From Streptomyces harbinensis (GTDB taxonomy: Bacteria; Actinomycetota; Actinomycetes; Streptomycetales; Streptomycetaceae): a stretch of DNA of 64,000 nt. Below, in pieces: positions 17,595 through 25,577 of the stretch (within the stretch, counting starts at the first letter, position 1; the number at the start of each line of letters is the position of its first letter). The DNA lies in contig NZ_FPAB01000003.1 of the NCBI RefSeq assembly GCF_900116145.1, positions 307,926-371,925 of the forward strand, written 5' to 3'. The translations under genes and the position numbers were made by a program. The notes under the pieces were generated by a model. The model was not told the DNA's origin. It worked only from the letters and a program-made list of their open reading frames with translations, and ran no database searches.

Positions 17595-18305
17595 ATGACT
17601 TCTCAAGACGCCGCCGCCTCCGCCAAGCCCGCGCCCAAGGACCCCTGGGAGCTGCCCGATGTGTCCGGGCTCGTCGTCGGGGTGCTCGGCGGGACCGGGG
17701 ACCAGGGGCGGGGGCTCGCGTACCGGCTCGCCCGGGGCGGGCAGCAGGTGATCATCGGATCGCGGGCCGCCGAGCGGGCCGAGACCGCCGCCGCGGAGCT
17801 CGGGCTCGGCATCCGCGGGCTGGACAACGCCGGCTGCGCCCGGGAGAGCGACATCGTCATCGTCGCCGTGCCCTGGGACGGGCACGCGAAGACCCTGACC
17901 GCCCTGCGCACCGAACTCGCCGGCAAGCTCGTCGTCGACTGCGTCAACCCGCTCGGCTTCGACAAGCAGGGCGCCTACGCCCTCGTCCCCGAGGAGGGCA
18001 GCGCCGCCCAGCAGGCCGCCGCCCTGTTGCCCGACTCCCGGGTCACCGCCGCCTTCCACCACCTGTCCGCCGTGCTCCTCCAGGACCCCGAGGTCACCGA
18101 GATCCCCACCGACGTCATGGTGCTCGGCGAGGACCGGGCCGACTGCGAGACCGTGCAGGCCCTGGCCCAGCGCATCCCCGGGATGCGCGGCGTGTTCGCC
18201 GGACGGCTGCGCAACGCCCACCAGGTGGAGTCGCTGGTCGCCAACCTGATCTCGGTCAACCGCCGCTACAAGGCGCACGCCGGGGTCCGCCTCACCGACA
18301 TCTGA
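17595..18305 (+). CDS. npdG: F420H2:NADP oxidoreductase (NADPH-dependent F420 reductase)
   Basis: This 236-residue Rossmann protein has GVLGGTGDQGRGLAYRLARGG at the N-terminus (NADP site; the GGTGDQG form is family-specific), IIGSRAAERA for the 2-phosphate, IVAVPWDGH, and VVDCVNPLGF. Family members move hydride between NADPH and coenzyme F420, supplying F420H2 for deazaflavin-dependent reductases in secondary metabolism. The N-terminus is about 25 residues longer than archaeal forms. The preceding small genes and the following membrane protein gene are on the same strand but do not point to a specific pathway. Confidence 0.9.
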   Translation: MTSQDAAASAKPAPKDPWELPDVSGLVVGVLGGTGDQGRGLAYRLARGGQQVIIGSRAAERAETAAAELGLGIRGLDNAGCARESDIVIVAVPWDGHAKTLTALRTELAGKLVVDCVNPLGFDKQGAYALVPEEGSAAQQAAALLPDSRVTAAFHHLSAVLLQDPEVTEIPTDVMVLGEDRADCETVQALAQRIPGMRGVFAGRLRNAHQVESLVANLISVNRRYKAHAGVRLTDI

Positions 18306-18328
18306 CCCGCTCGGGGACAATGGGCCGC

Positions 18329-18541
18329 ATGTCTTCCAGTGCACCGGCCCCCGGCACCACCACCGACCGCTCCACCCGGCGGCTCGCCCTGTACGCCCTG
18401 ATCATCTGCGTCCTGGCGGTGGCCGCCGCCGTGGTGTCCTTCGTCAACGGCAGCTTCCTCGGCATCCTGTGGGTGCTGATCGCGGGGCTGGCCTCCAACA
18501 TCGCCTGGTTCGCGCACAAGAGGGCCGCGGCCGGCCGCTGA
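18329..18541 (+). CDS. Small two-helix membrane protein
   Basis: The product is 70 residues from ATG 18329 (or 73 from ATG 18320). A short Thr/Arg-rich N-terminus is followed by two hydrophobic segments (LALYALIICVLAVAAAVVSF and GILWVLIAGLASNIAWFA) and a basic tail HKRAAAGR. It is predicted to be an inner-membrane protein with both ends inside. No family is recognised. It follows npdG by 23 bp and may be co-transcribed. G/C usage is normal for the genome. Confidence 0.65.
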   Translation: MSSSAPAPGTTTDRSTRRLALYALIICVLAVAAAVVSFVNGSFLGILWVLIAGLASNIAWFAHKRAAAGR

Positions 18542-18563
18542 GAGCGGCCCGCCGCGACCCGGT

Positions 18564-18582
18564 GGCGCGCGCCCCGCGCGCC
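18564..18582. terminator. Small GC hairpin between convergent genes
   Basis: GGCGCGCG (18564-18571) pairs perfectly with CGCGCGCC (18575-18582) around a 3-base loop. It lies between the small membrane protein gene and the convergent ABC permease gene and touches the permease stop codon. There is no U-tract. Confidence 0.4.
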
Positions 18583-19418
18583 TACACCTTCTTGCGGAAC
18601 TTCGAGATCGCCAGCGGCGCCGTCACCAGCGTGATACCCACCGACCACAGCACCACCGACAGCGCCGGGCCGCCCACCTCACCGGTGCCGTTGATCAGGT
18701 TCCGCGACGCCTCCGCCAGCTGCGACAGCGGGTTGACGTCCGCGAACGCCTGGAGCCAGCCGGGCATCGTCTCCGTCGGGACGAAGATCGACGAGCCGAA
18801 CTGGAGCGGCATCATCACCATGAACGCCATCCCCTGAATGGCCTGCGCACTGCTCATCGTCAGGCCCAGCAGGATGAAGATCCAGGTCAGCGACGCCCCG
18901 AACAGCGTGGACAGGCCCACCGCCGCCAGCAGCTCCAGCCAGCGGCCGTTCAGCTCCATCCCGACCGCCAGGCCCACCACCAGCAGCACCGCCATGGTGA
19001 CCAGCAGCCGGCCGATCTCCACGACCACCTTCGCGATCAGCACCGAGGAGCGGGCTATCGGCATGGACCGGAACCGGTCCATCACGCCCTTGCTGAAGTC
19101 CTCGTGCACCCCCGTGCCCACCGCCATCGCGATGCTCAGGCCCATCATGGCCATCAGCCCCGGCACGATCCAGTTCGGATAGCCGCCGTCCTCCCCGGCG
19201 ATCGCCCCGCCGAAGACGTACACGAACAGCAGCGTGAACACGATCGGCATCAGCAGCGCGTCGGCCATCGATTCCGGGTTCTGCTTGATCTGCAGCGCGT
19301 TGCGCCGCACCAGCGCCCCGATGTGCCGCAGATTCGCCCGCAGCCCGATCCGGCCGTCCTCCGAGCCCTGCACCGGCGCCGCCGGGGCGGGCCTCTCCTG
19401 TGTCGTCGTGGCGCTCAT
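18582..19418 (-). CDS. ABC-2 type drug exporter permease (DrrB-like)
   Basis: This 278-residue protein has six predicted membrane helices and the ABC-2 layout: an N-terminal cytoplasmic segment, LLMPIVFTLLFVYVFGGAIA, MDRFRSMPIARSSVLIAKVV (a hallmark of the DrrB group), and QGMAFMVMMPLQFGSSIFVP near the C-terminus. It pairs with the ATPase encoded immediately upstream (4-base ATGA overlap). Such exporters remove hydrophobic antibiotics or lipids across the membrane. No biosynthetic cluster is adjacent, so the substrate is unknown. Confidence 0.9.
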   Translation of the reverse strand: MSATTTQERPAPAAPVQGSEDGRIGLRANLRHIGALVRRNALQIKQNPESMADALLMPIVFTLLFVYVFGGAIAGEDGGYPNWIVPGLMAMMGLSIAMAVGTGVHEDFSKGVMDRFRSMPIARSSVLIAKVVVEIGRLLVTMAVLLVVGLAVGMELNGRWLELLAAVGLSTLFGASLTWIFILLGLTMSSAQAIQGMAFMVMMPLQFGSSIFVPTETMPGWLQAFADVNPLSQLAEASRNLINGTGEVGGPALSVVLWSVGITLVTAPLAISKFRKKV

Positions 19419-20425
19419 GCCTTCGCCGTCTCTTCCTCTGCCTCGTCCGTCTTCGCCGCCGGCCGGCCCGTGATCGACAGGAACACCTCGTCCAGGCTCG
19501 GCAGATGGATGCTGATGTCCGCGATGCCGTACCCGCGCGCGCCCAGCAGCCCCACCACCGCGGTCAGCTGCTCGTCACTGATGATCGGCACGCTCAGCGC
19601 CTCACCGGCCGGGTCCGTGCCCGCTCCGGCGATGCCGTCGAGACCCGCCTCGGCCACCGCCGCCGTCATCACCGGCAGCTGGTCCGGGTCCACCGGGCGC
19701 ACCAGCAGCGTCCGCCCGCCCACCTTGGCCTTCAGCTCGCGCACCGTGCCCTCGGCGATCACCTTCCCGTGATCCACCACCGTCAGCTCGGTCGCCAGCT
19801 GCTCGGCCTCCTCCATGTACTGCGTGGTCAGCAGCACCGTGTTGCCGTCGGCGACGATCCGCTTCACCTCGTCCCACACCTCGTTGCGGGTACGGGGGTC
19901 GAGGCCGGTCGTCGGCTCGTCCAGGTAGAGCACCCGGGGCCGGCCGATCATGGACGCCGCCAGGTCCAGCCGGCGCCGCATCCCGCCCGAGTACTTGCCG
20001 ACCGGCCGCTTGGCCGCCTCGGTGAGCGAGAACCGCTCCAGCAGCTCGTCCGCCCGCCGCCGGGCCTCGGCCCGGGAGAAATCGAGCAGCCGCCCGATCA
20101 TGTACAGGTTCTCCCAGCCGGAGAGCTTCTCGTCCACCGAGGCGTACTGGCCGGTCAGCCCGATGGTGCGGCGCAGCGCGCGCGGCTGGCGCACCACGTC
20201 GTACCCCGCCACCGTCGCCGTGCCGGCGTCCGGTATCAGCAGGGTGGACAGGCAGCGCACCAGCGTCGTCTTGCCCGCGCCATTGGGACCGAGGACACCC
20301 ATCACGGTGCCCTCGCGGACATCCAGGTCGATGCCGTCGACTGCCTTGGTCTCCCCGAAATGCTTGACCAAGCCGCGGACCTCGACGGCGTTCCGCCCGC
20401 GGCCGGGGGTGTTCACTCGCGTCAT
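19415..20425 (-). CDS. ABC drug exporter ATP-binding protein (DrrA-like)
   Basis: From ATG 20425 the product is 336 residues. Motifs are GPNGAGKTTL (Walker A), YSGGMRRRLDLAASMIG (signature) and RVLYLDEPTTGLDPRTR (Walker B and D-loop). The C-terminal regulatory domain ends DISIHLPSLDEVFLSITGR, the LDEVFL motif seen in DrrA. It powers export through the coupled permease gene. A TTG further upstream (20455) is open but less credible; a GGAG lies a few bases before the ATG. It is in tandem with panB upstream but spaced by 75 bp. Confidence 0.92.
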   Translation of the reverse strand: MTRVNTPGRGRNAVEVRGLVKHFGETKAVDGIDLDVREGTVMGVLGPNGAGKTTLVRCLSTLLIPDAGTATVAGYDVVRQPRALRRTIGLTGQYASVDEKLSGWENLYMIGRLLDFSRAEARRRADELLERFSLTEAAKRPVGKYSGGMRRRLDLAASMIGRPRVLYLDEPTTGLDPRTRNEVWDEVKRIVADGNTVLLTTQYMEEAEQLATELTVVDHGKVIAEGTVRELKAKVGGRTLLVRPVDPDQLPVMTAAVAEAGLDGIAGAGTDPAGEALSVPIISDEQLTAVVGLLGARGYGIADISIHLPSLDEVFLSITGRPAAKTDEAEEETAKA

Positions 20426-20500
20426 GTGCTCCAGGGTGCCAGGGGCCACCGACAAGTCACCGACAGAGTGCCGACACCCGCCCGCGGACGGCCCGCGGGC

Positions 20501-21364
20501 TCAGGAACGGAAGCTGTGCTCGGGCGCCGGGTACGCCCCCGAGACCACGTCCTCGGCGAACGCCTTCGCGGCGTCCCCCAGGGACTCGCGCAGCCGCGCG
20601 TACTGCTTCACGAACCGCGGCATCCGGCCACCGGGCCAGTCCGTCATCCCGGCCATGTCGGTCCACACCAGCACCTGCGCGTCGCACTCCGCGCCCGCCC
20701 CGATGCCCACCGTCGGGATGTGCAGCGACCGGGTGACCTCCGCGGCCAGCTCGGCCGTCACCAGCTCCAGCACCACCGCGAACGCCCCGGCGTCCTGCAC
20801 GGCCTTCGCGTCCCGCAGCAGTTGCTGGGCCGCCTCCTCGCCGCGCCCCTGCACCGGGTGGCCGCCGAACGCCAGCACCGACTGCGGGGTGAGCCCCACA
20901 TGCGCCATCACCGGGATGCCGGCCTCCACCAGCAGCCGGATCTGGTCGGCCGAGCGCTCGCCGCCCTCCAGCTTCACCGCGCCGACCCCGGCCTCCTTCA
21001 GCAGCCGGGTGGCGCTGCGCAGCGCCTGCGCCGGGCCCTCCTGGTACGAGCCGAACGGCAGGTCGCCGACGATCAGCGCCCGCCGCGTGCCGCGCACCAC
21101 GGCCGCCGACAGCATGGTCATCTCGTCGAGGGTGACGGGCACGGTGGAGTCGTAGCCGAGGTGGGTGTTGCCCATCGAGTCGCCGACCAGCATCACCGGG
21201 ATGCCGGCCTCGTCGAAGACGGAGGCGGTCATCGCGTCGTAGGCGGTGAGCATCGGCCACTTCTCGCCGCGCCGCTTGGCCGCCGCTATGTCACGGACAG
21301 TGATACGGCGGCTGCTCTTGCCCCCGTACAGTCCCGGATTCCGGGCAGCGTTCTGCTGCGTCAT
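20501..21364 (-). CDS. panB: 3-methyl-2-oxobutanoate hydroxymethyltransferase
   Basis: This 287-residue TIM-barrel enzyme carries PMLTAYDAMTASVFDEAG, VGDSMGNTHLGYDSTVPVTL, VGDLPFGSYQ and GAVKLEGG, which are strong PanB signatures with the metal-binding Asp residues. It adds a hydroxymethyl group from methylene-tetrahydrofolate to 2-oxoisovalerate, giving ketopantoate, the first committed step to pantothenate and CoA. The 233 bp between its ATG and the divergent EEP gene hold no gene and must contain both promoters. Confidence 0.95.
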   Translation of the reverse strand: MTQQNAARNPGLYGGKSSRRITVRDIAAAKRRGEKWPMLTAYDAMTASVFDEAGIPVMLVGDSMGNTHLGYDSTVPVTLDEMTMLSAAVVRGTRRALIVGDLPFGSYQEGPAQALRSATRLLKEAGVGAVKLEGGERSADQIRLLVEAGIPVMAHVGLTPQSVLAFGGHPVQGRGEEAAQQLLRDAKAVQDAGAFAVVLELVTAELAAEVTRSLHIPTVGIGAGAECDAQVLVWTDMAGMTDWPGGRMPRFVKQYARLRESLGDAAKAFAEDVVSGAYPAPEHSFRS

Positions 21365-21597
21365 CGCTGTGCTCCATTCGTCGTCTCGAAGCGCCGTCAC
21401 GGCGTCCCCGGATCGCCTCCCATGGTCGCATCGATCCCCGGGCACCGGAAGCGGCGCGGACGGAACCCGGCACCGCCTCGCGGGCGTCCCAGCCGTTGGC
21501 CGGGTGTTCACCCCGGCGGCCTGCACGGATGCGCTCGGGGGGTCCCGGTTCGCGTAAGGTTCCGGGGGCGGAGAGCGACGGTTGGTGAGGGCGGCGC

Positions 21598-22602
21598 ATG
21601 ACTTTGGTGGACACCCCGGGGGACGACGGAACACCACCGGAGGCGCCCCGCCGGGCCCGCGCGCGCTGGAGCGACCGGGTCGGCCGCTGGCGCCGGGGGG
21701 TGATCGTCGCGGTCGCGGCGGTGCTGCTGGCCCTGACGATGCTGCTGCACTCCCGGATCCCCAACCGGATCGGCAACCTCGGCAGCCTGCTGGAGACCTT
21801 CCTCCCCTGGGCCGGCCTCGCCATCCCGGTGCTCGCCCTGTGCGCGGTGCTGCGCCGCTCGTTCACGGCCCTGGCGGCGCTGCTGGTGCCCCTGCTGGTG
21901 TGGCTGAACCTGTTCGGCGGGCTGCTGCTGGACAAGACCGGCAGCGGCGGCGCCCTCATGGTGATCAGCCACAACGTGGACGCCGACAACGAGGACCCGG
22001 CCGGCACCGCCGCCGACCTGGCGGCCACCGGCGCGGACCTCATCGCCCTCCAGGAGCTGCCGCAGGGCAAGAGCGAGCAGTACGAGGAGGGGCTGGCCGA
22101 GGCGTACCCGTACCACACGGTGATCGGCACCATCGGGCTGTGGAGCCGCATCCCGCTCGGTGAGACCACCGAGGTGGACATCGGCATGGCCTGGCCGCGG
22201 GCGCTGCGCACCACCGTGCACGCCGATCAGGGCGAGGTGGCGGTTCTGGTGGCGCACCTGCCTTCGGTGCGGGTGCAGTTCCGGGCCGGGTTCACCGCCG
22301 AGCAGCGCGACCAGGCGGCCGAGCTGCTCGGGCGGGCCATCGCGGACGAGCCGCTGAGCCGGCTGCTGGTGCTGGGCGACCTGAACGGCACGATGAACGA
22401 CCGCGCGCTCGCCCCGGTCACCTCCCAGCTGCGCTCCACCCAGGGCGCGGCGGGCGCGGGCTTCGGCTTCAGCTGGCCGGCGAACTTCCCGGTGACCCGG
22501 ATCGACCAGATCCTGGTGCGCGATCTGGAGCCGGTGTCCTCCTGGACCCTGCCGGCCACCGGCAGCGACCACCTGCCGGTGGCGGCGCGGCTCGACTTCT
22601 GA
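21598..22602 (+). CDS. Membrane-anchored endonuclease/exonuclease/phosphatase-fold protein (VanJ-like)
   Basis: The 334-residue protein has three membrane segments (about 35-52, 68-87 and 95-108) and then a C-terminal EEP domain: VISHNVDADN (metal Asn), DLIALQELP (Glu), VLGDLNGTMND, FPVTRIDQILV and GSDHLPVAARL (catalytic His). This arrangement with an outside-facing EEP domain resembles VanJ/StaP-type lipid phosphohydrolases, which act on undecaprenyl pyrophosphate-type lipids, but nuclease or sphingomyelinase-like activity cannot be excluded. ATG at 21598 with GGTGAGGG upstream. It is a monocistronic gene facing away from panB. Confidence 0.85.
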   Translation: MTLVDTPGDDGTPPEAPRRARARWSDRVGRWRRGVIVAVAAVLLALTMLLHSRIPNRIGNLGSLLETFLPWAGLAIPVLALCAVLRRSFTALAALLVPLLVWLNLFGGLLLDKTGSGGALMVISHNVDADNEDPAGTAADLAATGADLIALQELPQGKSEQYEEGLAEAYPYHTVIGTIGLWSRIPLGETTEVDIGMAWPRALRTTVHADQGEVAVLVAHLPSVRVQFRAGFTAEQRDQAAELLGRAIADEPLSRLLVLGDLNGTMNDRALAPVTSQLRSTQGAAGAGFGFSWPANFPVTRIDQILVRDLEPVSSWTLPATGSDHLPVAARLDF

Positions 22603-22764
22603 CCCGGGGGCCCGGGGCGGGCCGCGCCCACCCGGGCCGGCCCGCCCCGCCCCGTACGTCCTGTCCCGTACGCCCGGTTTTCGGGGCTTTCTCCGAACGG
22701 CCGGCCGGCCGTTTATGTTGGAGAGGTGGGGAACCGCCCCCCCCCGCAGGAGGAAGCGACAGAC

Positions 22765-23664
22765 ATGGCCCGTACCCGTTTCGCCCCGGACCGTGGGCTC
22801 ACCCAGCGCATGGTGACCACCATGTTCCTCATCGGGCTGCTGTACGTGGTCTTCGTCGGCGTCCTGATCGCCCTGCTGGGCAAGGCGTGGCCGCTGATCG
22901 TGCTCATCGCGGGTGGGCTCTTCGTCGTCCAGTTCTGGTTCAGCGACCGGATCGCCGCCTACAGCATGGGCGCCCGCGAGGTCACCCCCGAGCAGGCACC
23001 CGAGCTGCACGGGGCGATCGACCGGCTGTGCGCGCTGGCCGACATGCCCAAGCCCAAGGTCGCCATCGCCGACACCGACGTCCCGAACGCCTTCGCCACC
23101 GGGCGCAGCCGGCACAAGTCGCTGGTCTGCGTCACCACCGGGCTGCTGCGCCGGCTGGAGCCCGATGAGCTGGAAGGGGTGCTGGCGCACGAGATGTCGC
23201 ACGTGGCGCACCGTGACGTCGCCGTGATGACCATCGCCGGGTTCCTCGGCGTGCTGGCCGGACTGATCACCAGGATGGCCCTGTGGGGCGGCCTCGGCCG
23301 GGCCCGCGGCAACAACAACCAGAACATCGCCCTGCTGCTGATCCCGCTGATCAGCGCGGTGGTGTACGTGATCAGCTATCTGCTGACCCGGCTGCTCTCC
23401 CGCTACCGGGAGCTGGCCGCCGACCGGGCCGGTGCGCTGCTGACCGGGCGGCCCTCGGCGCTGGCCTCCGCGCTGACCAAGATCTCCGGCCAGATGGCCC
23501 GGGTGCCCACCCGCGATCTGCGGCAGGCGGAGCCGTTCAACGCGTTCTACTTCGCCCCGGCGATCTCCGGCGAGAGCATGAGCAATCTGCTCTCCTCGCA
23601 CCCCACCCTGGAGAAGCGCCTCGACCAGCTGGGCCGGATCTCGGCCGAGCTGGGCCGCCCGTAG
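22765..23664 (+). CDS. htpX: HtpX-type membrane zinc metalloprotease
   Basis: The 299-residue protease has two N-terminal membrane helices, the zinc motif HEMSHVAHRD (HExxH), two further hydrophobic segments and the third ligand in the helix RYRELAADRAGA (Glu of ELAAD). It degrades misfolded membrane proteins. AGGAGG lies 8-15 bases before the ATG at 22765, which fixes the start. The 162 bp upstream contain GC-rich repeats but no gene. It is followed 55 bp later by pspAB, a pairing seen in actinobacteria, which points to an envelope stress role. Confidence 0.93.
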   Translation: MARTRFAPDRGLTQRMVTTMFLIGLLYVVFVGVLIALLGKAWPLIVLIAGGLFVVQFWFSDRIAAYSMGAREVTPEQAPELHGAIDRLCALADMPKPKVAIADTDVPNAFATGRSRHKSLVCVTTGLLRRLEPDELEGVLAHEMSHVAHRDVAVMTIAGFLGVLAGLITRMALWGGLGRARGNNNQNIALLLIPLISAVVYVISYLLTRLLSRYRELAADRAGALLTGRPSALASALTKISGQMARVPTRDLRQAEPFNAFYFAPAISGESMSNLLSSHPTLEKRLDQLGRISAELGRP

Positions 23665-23719
23665 GATCGGCAGCCCCGTCCTCCTGCCCGACCCGACCGC
23701 CGAAGGTGCTGATCCTCCC

Positions 23720-24304
23720 GTGGGCTTCCTCGACATCATCCTGGGCCGCAGCAAGCCGGTGAAACCCGACCTGGACCAGCTGTTCGCGGTGCCGTCCGCC
23801 GCGCTGACCCTTGAGGCCGGCGCCGGGTTCACCCCCACCGGGCGCGGCTCGGTGTGCTTCGCCAGCGTGGAGGGCGGCGCGTTCGCCCGCATCCAGGAGG
23901 ACGTGCGCGGGCTGCTGGACGCCGACACCGCCACCGGCGGGGTGCCCGTCGAGTACAGCCAGGACGGCTACGGCTACACCTGGCTGCTCGCCGAGCACGA
24001 CCCGTCCGATGCGGCGGGACTGGTCAACGATCTGCACGCGGTGAACACCCTGCTCCAGGACGGCGGTTTCGGGCCGCAGCTGCTGTGCTCGCTGATCGGG
24101 TTCACCGACGAGCGGGACCGTCCGCTGGCCCTGGTCTACCTCTACAAGCGGGGCACGTTCTACCCCTTCGCCCCGGTGCCGGGCGGCGGGGAGAAGCGCG
24201 ACACCCCGCTGGAGCTCCAGATGCGCGGCCTGCTGGAGAACGATCTGCGGCTGGAGAAGGATCTCAGCCGCTGGTTCCCGGTCTGGGGCGCCCCCGGTCT
24301 GTGA
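23720..24304 (+). CDS. pspAB: PspA-associated protein PspAB
   Basis: The 194-residue soluble protein begins MGFLDIILGRSKPVKPDLDQLFAVPSA, which is characteristic of the PspAB family. It ends in a conserved charged helix (LELQMRGLLENDLRLEKDLS). There are no membrane segments or catalytic motifs. The family is linked by gene neighbourhood to PspA/phage-shock and HtpX in actinobacteria, so it is inferred to take part in membrane stress. The start is a GTG. It is in the same direction as htpX with 55 bp between them and probably shares its transcript. Confidence 0.85.
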   Translation: MGFLDIILGRSKPVKPDLDQLFAVPSAALTLEAGAGFTPTGRGSVCFASVEGGAFARIQEDVRGLLDADTATGGVPVEYSQDGYGYTWLLAEHDPSDAAGLVNDLHAVNTLLQDGGFGPQLLCSLIGFTDERDRPLALVYLYKRGTFYPFAPVPGGGEKRDTPLELQMRGLLENDLRLEKDLSRWFPVWGAPGL

Positions 24305-24521
24305 GCCCACCGGCTCCCTCACCCCCTTCTGCCTCTCCCGCCCCACGCGTTACCGAAGATCACCCGAATGGCAGCAAAACAAGCGGAATGATCCACTCCA
24401 AACGCAAACATTCGGTCAGGATCGTGCGGGTACAGATTGCCGGAAAAGGCAGCCGGGCAAGGAACTCCACGTCCCGCTGATGAACAGATGTTCATGGAAG
24501 GGGCTGGAGAGAGGAGGTCGC

Positions 24522-25577
24522 ATGCCGCAGAACGTCACCTTCTTCCTGCCGTTCGAGGCCGGATCGAATCCCGACGCAGCCCGCGCCGGTGCACACCACC
24601 TGGACTGGATCCGCGCCCACGGCCTGGTGCGCGGCGAACAGGCCCTGCGCCGGTACCGCGAGTGGCTGCTCACCGACCTCGCCGGCTACGCCTACCCGGA
24701 AGCCCGCGGTGCCGACCTCGACCTGGTCACCGACGCCGTGTGCATCGGCTTCCCGCTGGACGACCAGTTCGACGGGCCGCGCGGCAGCCACCCCGAGCAC
24801 GTCGCCCGGCTCAGCACCGAACTCGCCGCCATCCCGTACCGCGAACCCGGCACCCCGCCCGCACTGGACACCCCCCTCACCCGCGCCTACACCGATGTGT
24901 GGCGGCGCAGCGCCGAGGGCATGTCCGCGCAGTGGCGCACCCGCGCTGCCGCCACCTACACCCGCTTCTTCCGCGCCTATGTCGAAGAGGCCCACAACCG
25001 GCGCTCCGGCGCCCTGCTGGACGAGAAGACCTACATCACCCTGCGGCGCGAGGCCGTCGGCACCGGCCCCTGCTTCGACCTCATCGAACGCGCCGGACAC
25101 TTCGAGCTCCCCGAGGACCTGTACTGGAGCCCCGGCGTGCAGACCCTGCTGCGCGGCGCCACCGACGTGATCTTCCTCTGCAACGACGCGCACTCCGTGG
25201 AACGCGAGGAGGCCCAGGGCGACCCGCACAATCTCGTCCTCATCACCCAGCGCACCCGGGGCTGCTCGCGCGCCGACGCCCTGGAGCGGGTCGGCGCCCT
25301 GGTCCGCAACACGGTCCGCGGCTTCCAGGACACCGCACACACCCTCCTCCAGCGGTACGCCGGCACCCCCGAGCGGGAGCTGCTCGCCCGGCACATCGCC
25401 GGTCTGCGGCACTGGATGATCGGCAACCAGCGCTGGGGCACCGTCTCGGCCCGCTACGCCACCGAGAACATCGGCGTCGAGGTGATCCCGGACGACATCG
25501 GCTCGGCGGGAGCGGACCGATCCGGCGCGATCAGCGGCCCCACAGCCGGTTCCACCAGCTCCGCCGCCCGTCCCTGA
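24522..25577 (+). CDS. Class I terpene synthase
   Basis: From ATG 24522 (AGAGAGGAGG upstream) the protein is 351 residues, normal for bacterial sesquiterpene cyclases. The first metal motif is D80DQFD84. The second (NSE triad) is N221D-x2-S225-x3-E229 within NDAHSVERE. The pyrophosphate sensor Arg region and the terminal RY pair (R311Y312) are present, so the protein is expected to be active. It ionises a prenyl diphosphate with Mg2+ and cyclises it. The product cannot be predicted. It converges on a conservon P450 gene, overlapping its 3-prime end by 47 bp, so the P450 is a candidate tailoring partner or antisense-regulated neighbour. Confidence 0.92.
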   Translation: MPQNVTFFLPFEAGSNPDAARAGAHHLDWIRAHGLVRGEQALRRYREWLLTDLAGYAYPEARGADLDLVTDAVCIGFPLDDQFDGPRGSHPEHVARLSTELAAIPYREPGTPPALDTPLTRAYTDVWRRSAEGMSAQWRTRAAATYTRFFRAYVEEAHNRRSGALLDEKTYITLRREAVGTGPCFDLIERAGHFELPEDLYWSPGVQTLLRGATDVIFLCNDAHSVEREEAQGDPHNLVLITQRTRGCSRADALERVGALVRNTVRGFQDTAHTLLQRYAGTPERELLARHIAGLRHWMIGNQRWGTVSARYATENIGVEVIPDDIGSAGADRSGAISGPTAGSTSSAARP

